Source: Kribbella steppae
GTDB lineage: Bacteria; Actinomycetota; Actinomycetes; Propionibacteriales; Kribbellaceae
Assembly (NCBI RefSeq): GCF_004342025.1
Contig: NZ_SLWN01000006.1
Span: 124,001 to 188,000, forward strand
Direction of reading: 5' to 3'
Length of the DNA: 64,000 bases
Each line of letters begins with the position of its first letter. Positions within the stretch are counted from its first letter, which is position 1. This document shows, piece after piece, positions 51,601 through 58,500 of this stretch. Below the pieces are notes generated by a model. That model was not told the DNA's origin. It saw only the letters and a list, made by a program, of their open reading frames with translations, and made no database searches. A program made the position numbers and the translations under genes.

Positions 51601-53681
51601 AGCCCCATCAGCCGGGGCAACCTGGGCAGCCGCATCAGCCTGGCCGGTATCCCGAGCAGCAGCCGCCGTACGGTCCGGGACGACAGGACCCGTATGCGCC
51701 TCCGCGTCAGCCGGATCCGTACGGGCCGCCGCAGCAGCCGCACCAGCCGGGGCAACCGCACCAGCCAGGACAACCTGCTCGGTATCCGGAGCAGCAGCCG
51801 CCGTATGGTCCGGGTCAGCCGGATCCGTATGCGCCGCCGCGTCAGCCGGATCCGTACGGACCGCCGCAGCAGCCGGGGCACTACCCGGGGCAGCAGCCGC
51901 AGCGGCCGACGTACCGGCCGGACGAGCACAGCCCGTACGCGCGGCACACGCCGGAGCCGCATCAACCGCACGGGCCGGATCAGCCACGGCAGGACGCGCC
52001 ACAGCAGCCGCAGCAACCGGAGCACGCCGGACCGCGGCAGGAGACGCCCGCGGCGGACCCGACGCCGGGTGGGCTGGATGTTGCGCCGGAGGACTTCGGG
52101 TTCAAGCCGGCGCAGCGGAAGCGCGACACGGATCCGGAGGCGGAGCGCCGGTTCGACGTGGAGTCGGAGGACCTCGCTCGCCGGGCGACCCGCGAGGAGG
52201 CCGACGCGGCCGACGTGATCACCGGCAGCACGTACACGTTCGTCAACCGGGCCATGCACCGCGGCCACAAGCTCGAGGACCTGCCAAAGCTGCTCAACGA
52301 CGGCAACAGCGGGATCACCCGCGAGGCGATCGAGGCTGCCCGGCACTTCCAGGCACTGATCCGCAAGGCTCCGCTCGCCGACGCGCCGCGCACCCTCTTC
52401 CGGGGTGTCCGTGCACCGAAGGGAATGAAGCCGGCCGATCTGCTCGCCTGGGCGCGGGAGAAGTTCAAGCTCAATCAGCCGATGCACTTCGGCGGCTTCC
52501 AGCACACCTCGATCCACCCGAGGATGGCGGCGGCGTTCACGACCGTTTCGGATCGGATCGGTGTCGTGTTCGAGATGCACACTCGCAAGGGCGCGCCGCT
52601 GGGCAGGGTGAGCTCGCGTGAGGGGTCCGAAGGCGAGTACGCGCTGCCCGACAACGAGAAGTTCGTGCCGGTCGCGATCAGCGAGAAGGTCAACTTCGAC
52701 TCGATGAAGCCGGGCACCGACGGCGGCCCGACCGTGGACAAGATCGTCGTCCACATGGTCGACGTCGACGACCTGGACCACTACGGCCTGGGCCACCTCA
52801 AACCGACCACACCGGACACGCCCCACACCCCGAACCAGTACGGCGACCAGCCGCCGGCACAACCGCACGGCGAGCAGCCGTCGTATCGCCAGCCGGATCC
52901 GTACGGCTCAGCGGATCCGTACGGCTCAGCGGACCCGTATGGTTCGGCGGACCCGCCTGGCTCGACAGATCCAGCCGATCCACAAGGCTCGGCCGAGCTT
53001 CCGGCCGAACTGGCCGGGGAGGTGCCGATCAGGATGGGATCTGGGCACAACGCCAAGTACCCCGTCTACGGGCCGAAGAGCAACGGGTTCATCACCGACG
53101 AGGGGCGGAAGCTGGAGAAGGCGTATGAGCGGATCCGGGAGGCGACCGACGACGTACCGAAGATCGCCGACGAACTCGACCTGCACGACGACGACCCGGC
53201 CATGCTGGCCGAGTTGGAGGAAGTGGTCGATGTGGCCAAGCGCAACGTCTTCGTGGCCAGGCATGAAGTCGCGGTCGGCAAGGGCTACCTCCGGGACGGC
53301 AACTTCACGCCCCTGCAAGGGATCGCAGATATCTGGCAGAAGGTCATGCAGGGGCGGCCCCTGGACCGCATCGAGCGCAACCAGTTGCGGTCCCTGATCG
53401 CCCATGAGTATGTGGAGGCCAAGCTGCTCGAAACGGGCCAGCCGTACAACTCTGCCGACCCGGATGCTTGGCCCGACGAGGATGCCTACGAACCCGAGAT
53501 CGTAGGGCCCCATGAGCTGGCGCCGATGTCACTGCGAGGCAGCGATGAGCTCGATCTGCTGAAACTCTGGCCTGACTACGGCCTGACGTCACCGTTCCCT
53601 GAGGGTTTCACCACGAAGGATCTGACCAAGGCCAACCTGGATGAGATCATCCGGATCGTGAAGGAGAGAATGAAGTGGTGA
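45612..53681 (+). CDS. Giant T7SS polymorphic multi-toxin: papain-like, two ADP-ribosyltransferase-like and one unknown C-terminal domain
   Basis: 2,689 residues. Order: (1) ~1-170, helical T7SS-type N-terminus; (2) ~180-430, Trp-rich and amphipathic or hydrophobic helices (MLLGVVTVIGETVESILTLV); (3) ~430-830, Thr/Pro repeats; (4) ~945-1115, papain-like module with Cys969 (QMNCADVSRK), His1068 (GGGHVLNAFVD), Asp1084 (VKFLDAQ), as in Tox-PL deamidase/protease toxins; (5) Thr/Pro/Glu linker; (6) ~1410-1600, ADP-ribosyltransferase-like, Arg1492, Thr1521-His-Ser1523, Glu1567; (7) ~1617-2150, Pro/Gln/Gly repeats; (8) ~2190-2430, second ADP-ribosyltransferase-like module, Arg2264 (LFRGVRAP), Ser2300 (HTSIHP), Glu2340-Gly-Glu2342; (9) ~2475-2689, unknown domain with His-Glu at 2551, 2598 and 2634. 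One effector with several enzymatic heads is unusual. Domain calls are by motif only. Confidence 0.82.
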   Translation: MIKPEGIPITEVKKVVTALDENVSELSGLGEKFSDVGDGVHNTFQGLNGVYHAPERELLVSSTKKIQDNLSEFGPSLPAMSGHLTTLADEVRSRLGTLEDIRDEAYSWHRRKDGNPDWQNDQDMIDDNNRMVKDVSRIMTEEMPELCFTAANEIVKLHGGKTWDPETGVRDGEEPPPPPDEDEEPEPPAWGTEEERDKPWWQDTLEFVPNMLLGVVTVIGETVESILTLVPVLPLLDMIPGFSDTMKDWFNWDVPTWEDAGNAWVGLGVFVGQIATLPSQLMAWGAEELFGVERPQWLKDWSEMGVNMGEQMLKGFVAWDEWSENPGKAFGMALTNIVATVASGGSAGAVKTAALAGKFGAASTAVARVAGVAAKLQGARVGLHDIALGAVTKIPKVGDVVNGLSKIPIVGDTFKMQGVTPANVTVDVPDVDVPGNTSVDTPSVDTPSIDTPSVDTPSVDTPSVETPHTPSADSPSTTPVAHADPGTTPPGTTTPITTTPGTTTPGTTTPGTTTPGTTTPGTTTPGTTTPGTTTPGTTTPGTTTPGTTTPGTTTPGTTTPGTTTPGTTTPTNRASDTTSPGTRTPDSTTTPGTRTPDSTTSPGTRTPDSTTSPGTRTPDSQTTPGTRTPDSTTPDTSRTPDSSRTPETSRTPESTRTPETSRTPESTHTPETSRTPESTHTPETSRTPESTHTPETSRTPESTHTPETTRTPETSTPGSTRTPETNTPGSTRTPETNTPETHTPGSTRTPETITPETHTPGTTRTPETNTPGTPHTPDPVAARNVDPAVTPVIPMHPGVPGHANAPHSPNVPNTPQGRTPNTPNTPNTPNTPNTPNTPATPNTPNTPNGPRPYQPPARPFGPLAQNQFPGPPARHTPQRPHDAGNDPAMDSPLARQIEIDNMRPDHLRPEPGKPRSQIDPNQYIEPHPMDPRRGDLRDSVGRPPHENPENWVGNINPDHGLSRQYQMNCADVSRKVADILNGDTPDLAAGRQFANGENPEATLEWMDLDDFPPDNRMAVRDWNADPADFTNAAYRRVYDALSGRPPGTHANIFVTWRSTMPGIPGGGHVLNAFVDASGRVKFLDAQPPGGRIVDAFPDGHQGPHPQNPYNGDITSIQFAVRQPGGRWEGPPRSPNTPPASQLQYLRPQTPLGASHTPDVNSPGTHTPTPNTPDAPSPSRLNPDEPSIADRLAGLDEPSTGRHASNTPETVAPESHTPETHAPESRAPESHTPDTRTPESRAPENPREPDVPDGEGIRRSEWDLTETVPPSARTPETPGSPTPGHTPETHTPETPGSRTPETPDSRTPQTQTPESQTPGRTPESHTPDSRTPESQTPGRTPESHAPESRAPETNAPDSRTPETGAPASHAPDQYGSAGAPGHRDLGPFEGSDLAGPNFRASAQDLARFRDTLRSIDPGKIAEHRRRGQEQLPDHIDDLSDLELTAMERMLGTDHQDINNAYRAGDLSVENNPLVRVATSAMNKLPDFEGPIDRGIAFDTPEQLQAFLNRYEPGRSVTEPAFTHSDKDPDGAKIFTGGKYTPGKVVLHIDARHGKDMSFLRDGYVGVDEVMHPPHTTFYPTKREFDEETNTWHVHVRDHSGPVDVTPGETPSPIVVEPDTRSSYWAQQAESRYPTPQQPVAPRQPEPVSYDPPPGYLQSGQPPQQQSFGPGQSHQQYGPGQPEAPSYEPPPGYLQPGQQPHAPQQPPHHPGQEPASQQPINPFDDGQPQQSFGPGQQPQQPGYQPGHQPGQQSPSQFNPTGQQPGYHPGQQPQQPGYQQGQQPQPPSHHPGQQPGHHPGQQPAGPQQSLPPHQPGHPGQPSYPSHQPGQPGYPPPQPGQPPHQPGQPGQPGHQPYPSHQPGQPGQPHQPGRYPEQQPYPHQPGQPHPNQPGQPYPNQPGQPHPHQPGQPHPHQPGQPHPHQPGQPHPHQPGQPYPNQPGQPYQPGRYPEQHPHQPGQPGQPHQPGRYPEQQPPYGPGQPDPYAPPRQPDPYGPPHQPGQPHQPGQPGQPHQPGRYPEQQPPYGPGRQDPYAPPRQPDPYGPPQQPHQPGQPHQPGQPARYPEQQPPYGPGQPDPYAPPRQPDPYGPPQQPGHYPGQQPQRPTYRPDEHSPYARHTPEPHQPHGPDQPRQDAPQQPQQPEHAGPRQETPAADPTPGGLDVAPEDFGFKPAQRKRDTDPEAERRFDVESEDLARRATREEADAADVITGSTYTFVNRAMHRGHKLEDLPKLLNDGNSGITREAIEAARHFQALIRKAPLADAPRTLFRGVRAPKGMKPADLLAWAREKFKLNQPMHFGGFQHTSIHPRMAAAFTTVSDRIGVVFEMHTRKGAPLGRVSSREGSEGEYALPDNEKFVPVAISEKVNFDSMKPGTDGGPTVDKIVVHMVDVDDLDHYGLGHLKPTTPDTPHTPNQYGDQPPAQPHGEQPSYRQPDPYGSADPYGSADPYGSADPPGSTDPADPQGSAELPAELAGEVPIRMGSGHNAKYPVYGPKSNGFITDEGRKLEKAYERIREATDDVPKIADELDLHDDDPAMLAELEEVVDVAKRNVFVARHEVAVGKGYLRDGNFTPLQGIADIWQKVMQGRPLDRIERNQLRSLIAHEYVEAKLLETGQPYNSADPDAWPDEDAYEPEIVGPHELAPMSLRGSDELDLLKLWPDYGLTSPFPEGFTTKDLTKANLDEIIRIVKERMKW
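47086..47325 (+). repeat. 15-bp tandem array coding for TTTPG
   Basis: About 15 copies of a 15-base unit, each coding Thr-Thr-Thr-Pro-Gly. The first half of the array uses ACCACGACACCGGGC and the second ACGACGACACCGGGT, so two homogenised blocks meet, as expected from replication slippage or unequal exchange. Copy number is always a multiple of three bases, so the toxin frame is kept. Confidence 0.85.
47540..47740 (+). repeat. 36-bp tandem array coding for RTPES-(T/H)TPETS
   Basis: Roughly five copies of a 36-base unit beginning ACGCCGGAGACCTCGCGG and coding for repeats such as SRTPESTHTPET. It extends the rigid Thr/Pro linker between the N-terminal part and the papain-like module. Similar degenerate Thr/Pro/Glu repeats return at 49230-49730, ahead of the first ADP-ribosyltransferase-like module. 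Confidence 0.8.
51240..51440 (+). repeat. 24-bp tandem array coding for HQPGQPHP
   Basis: Five or more copies of a 24-base unit around CACCAGCCGGGTCAGCCG lie inside a longer (50460-52060) Pro/Gln/Gly-rich coding stretch with degenerate 18-24-base units and repeats of YPEQQPPYGPGQPDPYAPP. It forms the longest linker of the giant toxin, ahead of the second ADP-ribosyltransferase-like module. Confidence 0.8.
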
Positions 53682-54199
53682 CCGACACAGCCGCCGCGGA
53701 GCGCGTGGTCGAGCGCCTCGTCGCCGTGCATTGGGACGGTACGGCGCGCGCGCACAGGCGGTCACGCGCACGGCTGGCCCGTGAGTTCCTCCGACGTACG
53801 GCGCAGTGGGCGCTGGCAGTCGGAGCAGAGGAGGGCTGGCCGTTCAGCGATCTGGCGAGCGCAGTCGACCCGAAGGTCGTCGTCGACCCAGCGCTACTGG
53901 CCAGACTGGAACTCGACCCGTCGTCCGACGATCCGTTTCCGGTCCCGCCGCAGATGGCCGCGGTGATCGTGCGGTGGGCGGCGCTCGGTGATCTGCCCCG
54001 GCAGCAGTTCCCGGGGCTGGAGGATCCGTACGAGCCGTTGCTCGCGCTGTTCGAACGGGGCGGCGGATACGCGGTGGCGAACGGATTCATCGAGCTGGCG
54101 TTCATTTCAGTCCCGATCCGGTCGGTGACGGAGCGGGCTTCGCTGGAGCCGTTGCCGATCGACGAGGCGACGCTCGACGGGCTGGACCGGGAGAGCTGA
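53675..54199 (+). CDS. Candidate immunity protein for the giant toxin
   Basis: 174 residues starting at GTG 53675 or 53678; the toxin stop at 53679-53681 overlaps this start, so translation is coupled. Soluble, helical, no signal or membrane helix (VVERLVAVHWDGTARAHRRS, FLRRTAQWALAVGAEEGWPF; later GLEDPYEPLLALFERGGGYA). I do not recognise the family. Position immediately after the toxin's last domain is the classic place of a cognate immunity gene, and cytosolic location fits protection against enzymatic heads. Which domain it would neutralise is unknown; the C-terminal one is the simplest guess. Confidence 0.65.
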   Translation: MVTDTAAAERVVERLVAVHWDGTARAHRRSRARLAREFLRRTAQWALAVGAEEGWPFSDLASAVDPKVVVDPALLARLELDPSSDDPFPVPPQMAAVIVRWAALGDLPRQQFPGLEDPYEPLLALFERGGGYAVANGFIELAFISVPIRSVTERASLEPLPIDEATLDGLDRES

Positions 54200-54205
54200 G
54201 CGCGG

Positions 54206-54481
54206 ATGTCGGGGAGTTATGGGACTCAGGTCATCGAGTCGGTGGCGGTTCGGCGGCGGCGGTTGCGGGAGGCCTGGCTGTTTGGGGCTGAGCGGGCCAA
54301 GAACACGTTGAACGAGCAGACCGGGAAGGTGCTCGCCAGCGTGATGATCGGTGCGGTCGCGTGTGCGGGGTGTGCCGGGGTGTCCTATTTCCAGTCGGCG
54401 CAGGCTAAGGAGAAGGAGAAGCAGCAGCCGACGCCGACCCAGACCACCTCCGGTCCGGTCAGTCCGTCGCCCTCGAAGTAG
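54206..54481 (+). CDS. Small single-pass membrane protein of the toxin locus
   Basis: 91 residues. A basic N-terminus (VRRRRLREAWLFGAERAKNT) precedes one hydrophobic helix (LASVMIGAVACAGCAGVSYF) and a Lys- then Pro/Thr/Ser-rich tail (KEKEKQQPTPTQTTSGPVSP). The charge pattern suggests the N-terminus is inside and the tail outside. It begins 6 bases after the candidate immunity gene and is probably co-transcribed. It may be a membrane partner in secretion or a second immunity factor. Confidence 0.6.
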   Translation: MSGSYGTQVIESVAVRRRRLREAWLFGAERAKNTLNEQTGKVLASVMIGAVACAGCAGVSYFQSAQAKEKEKQQPTPTQTTSGPVSPSPSK

Positions 54482-54557
54482 ACCTGCTGCCCCCGCGCAG
54501 GCCCGTCACCCAGCGCAAGCCCGTGACCGACGCCGGCCAGTGACCCACGCAGTACGG

Positions 54558-55439
54558 CTACCGGCCGAAGAGATGGCGTAGCCAGGTGCGGCGGGGTTGG
54601 GGTTTCAGGGCGGCTGGGAGTACGGCGGTTGGCGGGGTCGCCAGCGTGACTGGGACCTGGACCATCTGGTCACCCTGCAGCCAGTAGAGGTCGGGGGAGC
54701 ATTGGTCCGGGGCGCCGCGGTAGCTGTCGGCGACCCAGCGGGCCAGGGAGTCGGCGTGGGCCTGGCCGGCGTCGGCGGGGCAGTAGGCGACGGTGCTCAG
54801 CCGCGGTACGCCGATCAGCACGCCCGCACCCAAAGATGCCTGCGGCAACAAGTTGTCCCGGTCGACGATCGCCATCGACACCAGCGGATCGTCATCGCGG
54901 CTGAGCACCGAGATCCCGTTGTGCTGCTGCGGTTCGAGGTCCGCGATCTCCTCCAGGGTGAGCCGCACCGGCGACGGCACGTCGGGGTCGCCGAGTCCCA
55001 GCATCGACCGCCGTACGACGGTCAGCCGCCGCAGCTCGCTGCCGGTCCGGATGAACACGACCACCTCGAAGTGATCACCGAACGGCAGCAGGGCGTCGGC
55101 GACCGGGCCGGCGGTCCGCGCGGACCAGCCGCGCTGCACGAGCAACGCGCGCTGGCGTTCGGCGACGTCACCGAACCGGTGCTCCTGGGTGGCGAGCTCA
55201 CCCTCGGCGACGACGGCCCGTAACCACGCCTCGATCTGCTCCGGCCACCGCTGCTGTGGTAGCTGAAGGCAACGATCGACGATCTCGCCGACACCGACGA
55301 CCGCGGACATCTGCAGCGCGCCGCGGCCCCAGCCGACCTCGACCGTGCGCTGCTCGGCGTCCACCACGCAGCCCGGCAACCAGATCGGAGCCAGCTCCGC
55401 AATCATTTCCACGACCGTGGAATCGTTCGTACCTGTCAT
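54558..55439 (-). CDS. Hypothetical T7SS-associated protein, divergent from eccC
   Basis: 293 residues from ATG 55439. No clear motif; mixed alpha/beta content with strands such as FEVVVFIRTGSELRRLTVVR and a basic, Trp-containing C-terminus (QPRRTWLRHLFGR). Two beta-rich halves might indicate an EspG-like chaperone fold, but this is a guess. It is head-to-head with eccC, with 102 bases between the starts, and tail-to-tail with the small membrane protein gene. The two reading directions suggest separate control from the secretion genes. Confidence 0.6.
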   Translation of the reverse strand: MTGTNDSTVVEMIAELAPIWLPGCVVDAEQRTVEVGWGRGALQMSAVVGVGEIVDRCLQLPQQRWPEQIEAWLRAVVAEGELATQEHRFGDVAERQRALLVQRGWSARTAGPVADALLPFGDHFEVVVFIRTGSELRRLTVVRRSMLGLGDPDVPSPVRLTLEEIADLEPQQHNGISVLSRDDDPLVSMAIVDRDNLLPQASLGAGVLIGVPRLSTVAYCPADAGQAHADSLARWVADSYRGAPDQCSPDLYWLQGDQMVQVPVTLATPPTAVLPAALKPQPRRTWLRHLFGR

Positions 55440-55541
55440 TCCGTGACCTCACCCACCACTAGAGTGTCTCGCACGTCCGTCGGTAAGAAGTACGAAAGTC
55501 CCCCGCGCAACCGCGGGCTGGTCCAGCGGAGGAAAACCTTA

Positions 55542-58500
55542 GTGGCAAGCCGGATCGTGCACCGCCCGGCGCGGCGCACACCTGCCCCCGGGGTGCAGCA
55601 GCAGCGTGTGATCGAGCCTGCCCCGTCTCTCGGCGGTGGTGGGGGCGGGGGCGGCGGCGCGCTGCAGATGCTGTTGCCGATGGTCGGCAGCATCGGCTCG
55701 GTGGCGATGATGACGATGGGCCGGTCGGGACCGATGGTGATGGTCGGCATCGGCCTGCTGGGACTCACCATGGTCGGCTCCGTCGGCGGCATGCTCGCGT
55801 CCCGCGGCAAGGGCGGCAAGGATCGCAAGAACCAGCGCCGCCGCTACCTCGACTACCTCGAGCGGATGCGGGACGACTTCTCGATCCAGGAGCGCAAGGC
55901 CCGGACGCAGGCGCTGGAGCTGAACCCTCCGCCGGACGCGCTGCTGGACTGCGTCGCGGACGTGTCCCGGCTGTGGGAGCGGCGTCGTACCGACAGTGAC
56001 TTCCTGCAACCGCGGTGTGGCAGTGGCCGGGTGCCGGCGGTCCCGGCGATGGTCGGTCAGGGCGGTTCCGCGATGGAGCCTCCGGACCAGTTCATGATGG
56101 CCGAGGCGAACGCCCTGGTACGGCGCTTCACGCTGAACCCGGACATGCCGCTGACCGTGCCCCTGGACCACGTCGGCAACGTCAGCATCATCGGCGACCG
56201 CGAGGGCGTCGTCCGGGTGGCCCGGTCGCTGCTCGTGCAGACGGCGGTCTTCCACGCGCCGGAGGACGTCAAGCTGGCCGCGTCCTTCCCGCGGAGCGCG
56301 CTGCCTGACTGGCAGTGGATGAACTGGTTGCCGCATGTCCAGGATCCGGAGCTCAAGCAGGGCCCGGTACCGTTCCGCCGGATCGCCGAGACCCCGGACG
56401 CGTTGGCGCGGTTGCTCTCGGACGATCTGGGTGAGCGCGTCCAGTGGGCGACCGAGTCACGCCGCGGGTCGGTGAACTTCGAGGACCGCCGCCGGCTGAC
56501 CCAGCGCCTGCTCGTGCTGCACGACACGTACGGCGATGTCGCCGCCGAGGTCCGTCCGCAGGCCGACGACTCGCTCGTCCCCGGGGAGCTCGGCGTCACC
56601 GTCCTGCACCTGGTCGCCGACCGGGTGCAGGAGCCGAGCTCGGTGACGATGCGGATCACCGTGTACGGCGACGAGGTCCGGGTCGAGGACCTACGTGGGC
56701 AGTACCCGATGGTCGCCAGCGGCCAGGTGGACCGGATGGAAGCCGCGGTCGCCGAAGGGATCGCCCGTGAGCTGGCTCCGCTGCGGCTGTCCGCGGAGTC
56801 GCTGGATGAGGACGCGCAGCGCGACAACGTCGACTTCATGGGTCTGATCGGCATCAGCGACGTGGGCCAACTGGACTTCAGGCAGCTCTGGCAGCCGCGT
56901 CCGGATCGCGCGTTCCTGCGGGTCCCGCTCGGCGTCGACGACCGCGGCGACGTCGTACTCGTCGACCTGAAGGAATCGGCCCAGCTCGGTATGGGTCCGC
57001 ACGGCCTCTGCATCGGAGCGACCGGTTCGGGTAAGTCCGAAGTACTGCGGACCATGGTGATGGCGCTGCTGGCCACGCACAGCCCGGACGACCTCGCGCT
57101 GGTCCTGGTGGACTTCAAGGGTGGCGCCTCGTTCGCGCCGTTCGCCGGGGTGCCGCACGTGGCCGGCATCATCACCAACCTGCGGGACGACGCGAGCCTG
57201 ATCGAGCGCGCGTACAAGAGCCTCGAAGGCGAGGTGCAGCGCCGTCAGCAGGTGCTGAAGGACGCCGGCAACAAAGCCAACATCACCGACTACCGGCTGG
57301 CTCGGGAGCAGAACCCGGACATGCCGCCACTGCCGCATCTGTTCGTCATCATCGACGAGTTCGGCGAGTTGCTGAACGAGCGGCCGGACTTCATCGACCT
57401 GTTCCTCTCGATCGGTCGGATCGGCCGGTCGATCGGTGTCCACCTGCTGCTGTCCAGCCAGCGGGTCGAGTCGGGCAAGCTGCGGGGTCTGGAGACGTAC
57501 CTGTCCTACCGGCTGGGTCTGCGGACGTTCTCCGAAGAGGAGAGCCGGACGGTGCTGGACACCACCGACGCGTTCCATCTGCCGCCGCTGCCCGGGTTCG
57601 GGTTCCTCAAGGTCGACACGAGCGTCTACCAGCGCTTCCGGGCGGCGTACATCTCCGGCCCGTACGTTCCACCGACGAACGAGGTCGTCGAGGACGAAGG
57701 CACGGACGTCCGCCCGCAGGCGCTGGCGCCGTACCAGCAGTCCGTGGAAGAGCTGGAGGCGCAGAAGCCGGTCGAGGCCAAGGCGACCGAGCGTACGACG
57801 GGGCCGACGGTGCTGACCGTGTTCGTCGACCAGGTGTCCCGCGCCGCCAAGTCGGTGCTGAAGATCTGGCTGCCGCCGCTACCGGCCGCCTGCACGCTGG
57901 ACGGTCTGGGCGGCCGCGCCGACTTCGTCGACGGCCGTGGTCTGCAGCTGGCGGTGAAGTCGCCGCAGATGAAGCCGCCGGTCGGTGTGATCGACGACCC
58001 GGGCAACCAGCGCCAGGAGGTCTACCGGCTTGACCTGACCCGTGCCGGTGGCCATGTCGCGCTCGTCGGCGGTCCGCAGTCCGGCAAGACGACCGCGCTG
58101 CGGACCCTGGTCACCTCGCTGGCCCACACCCACACCCCGCAGGAAGTCGCGATCTACGCGCTCGACCTGGCCGGCGGCGGCATGCAGGCGCTGGAGCAGT
58201 TCCCGCACGTCGGTGGCGTCGCGCTGCGTACCGACCGGGAGAAGGTACGGCGGACGGTCGAGGAGATCCGCGGGATGATCGACCACCGCGAGCGGGTGTT
58301 CCGCAACCACGCGATCGACACCATGGAAGCGCTCCGCAAGGACCACGCGGCCGGCGCGATCCCGGAGCTGCCGACGGCGGACGTCGTCCTGGTGATCGAC
58401 AACTACGGCGCGATCCGGACCACGTTCGACGAGCTGGACGAGCCGATCACCGACCTCCTGTCGCGCGGCAGCAACTACGGCATCCACGTGGTCGCGTCGA

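Noticed and set aside
49521..52868. 1,115-codon open frame on the minus strand across the toxin
   Set aside because: It lies antisense to Pro/Gln-rich repeats; its product is Arg/Leu repeats with no domain. GC-rich third positions leave antisense frames open by chance.
55443..55541. Longer EccC start
   Set aside because: The extra 33 codons have no ribosome binding site, whereas GGAGGAAAA precedes GTG 55542, where the typical IVHRPAR beginning of EccC follows.
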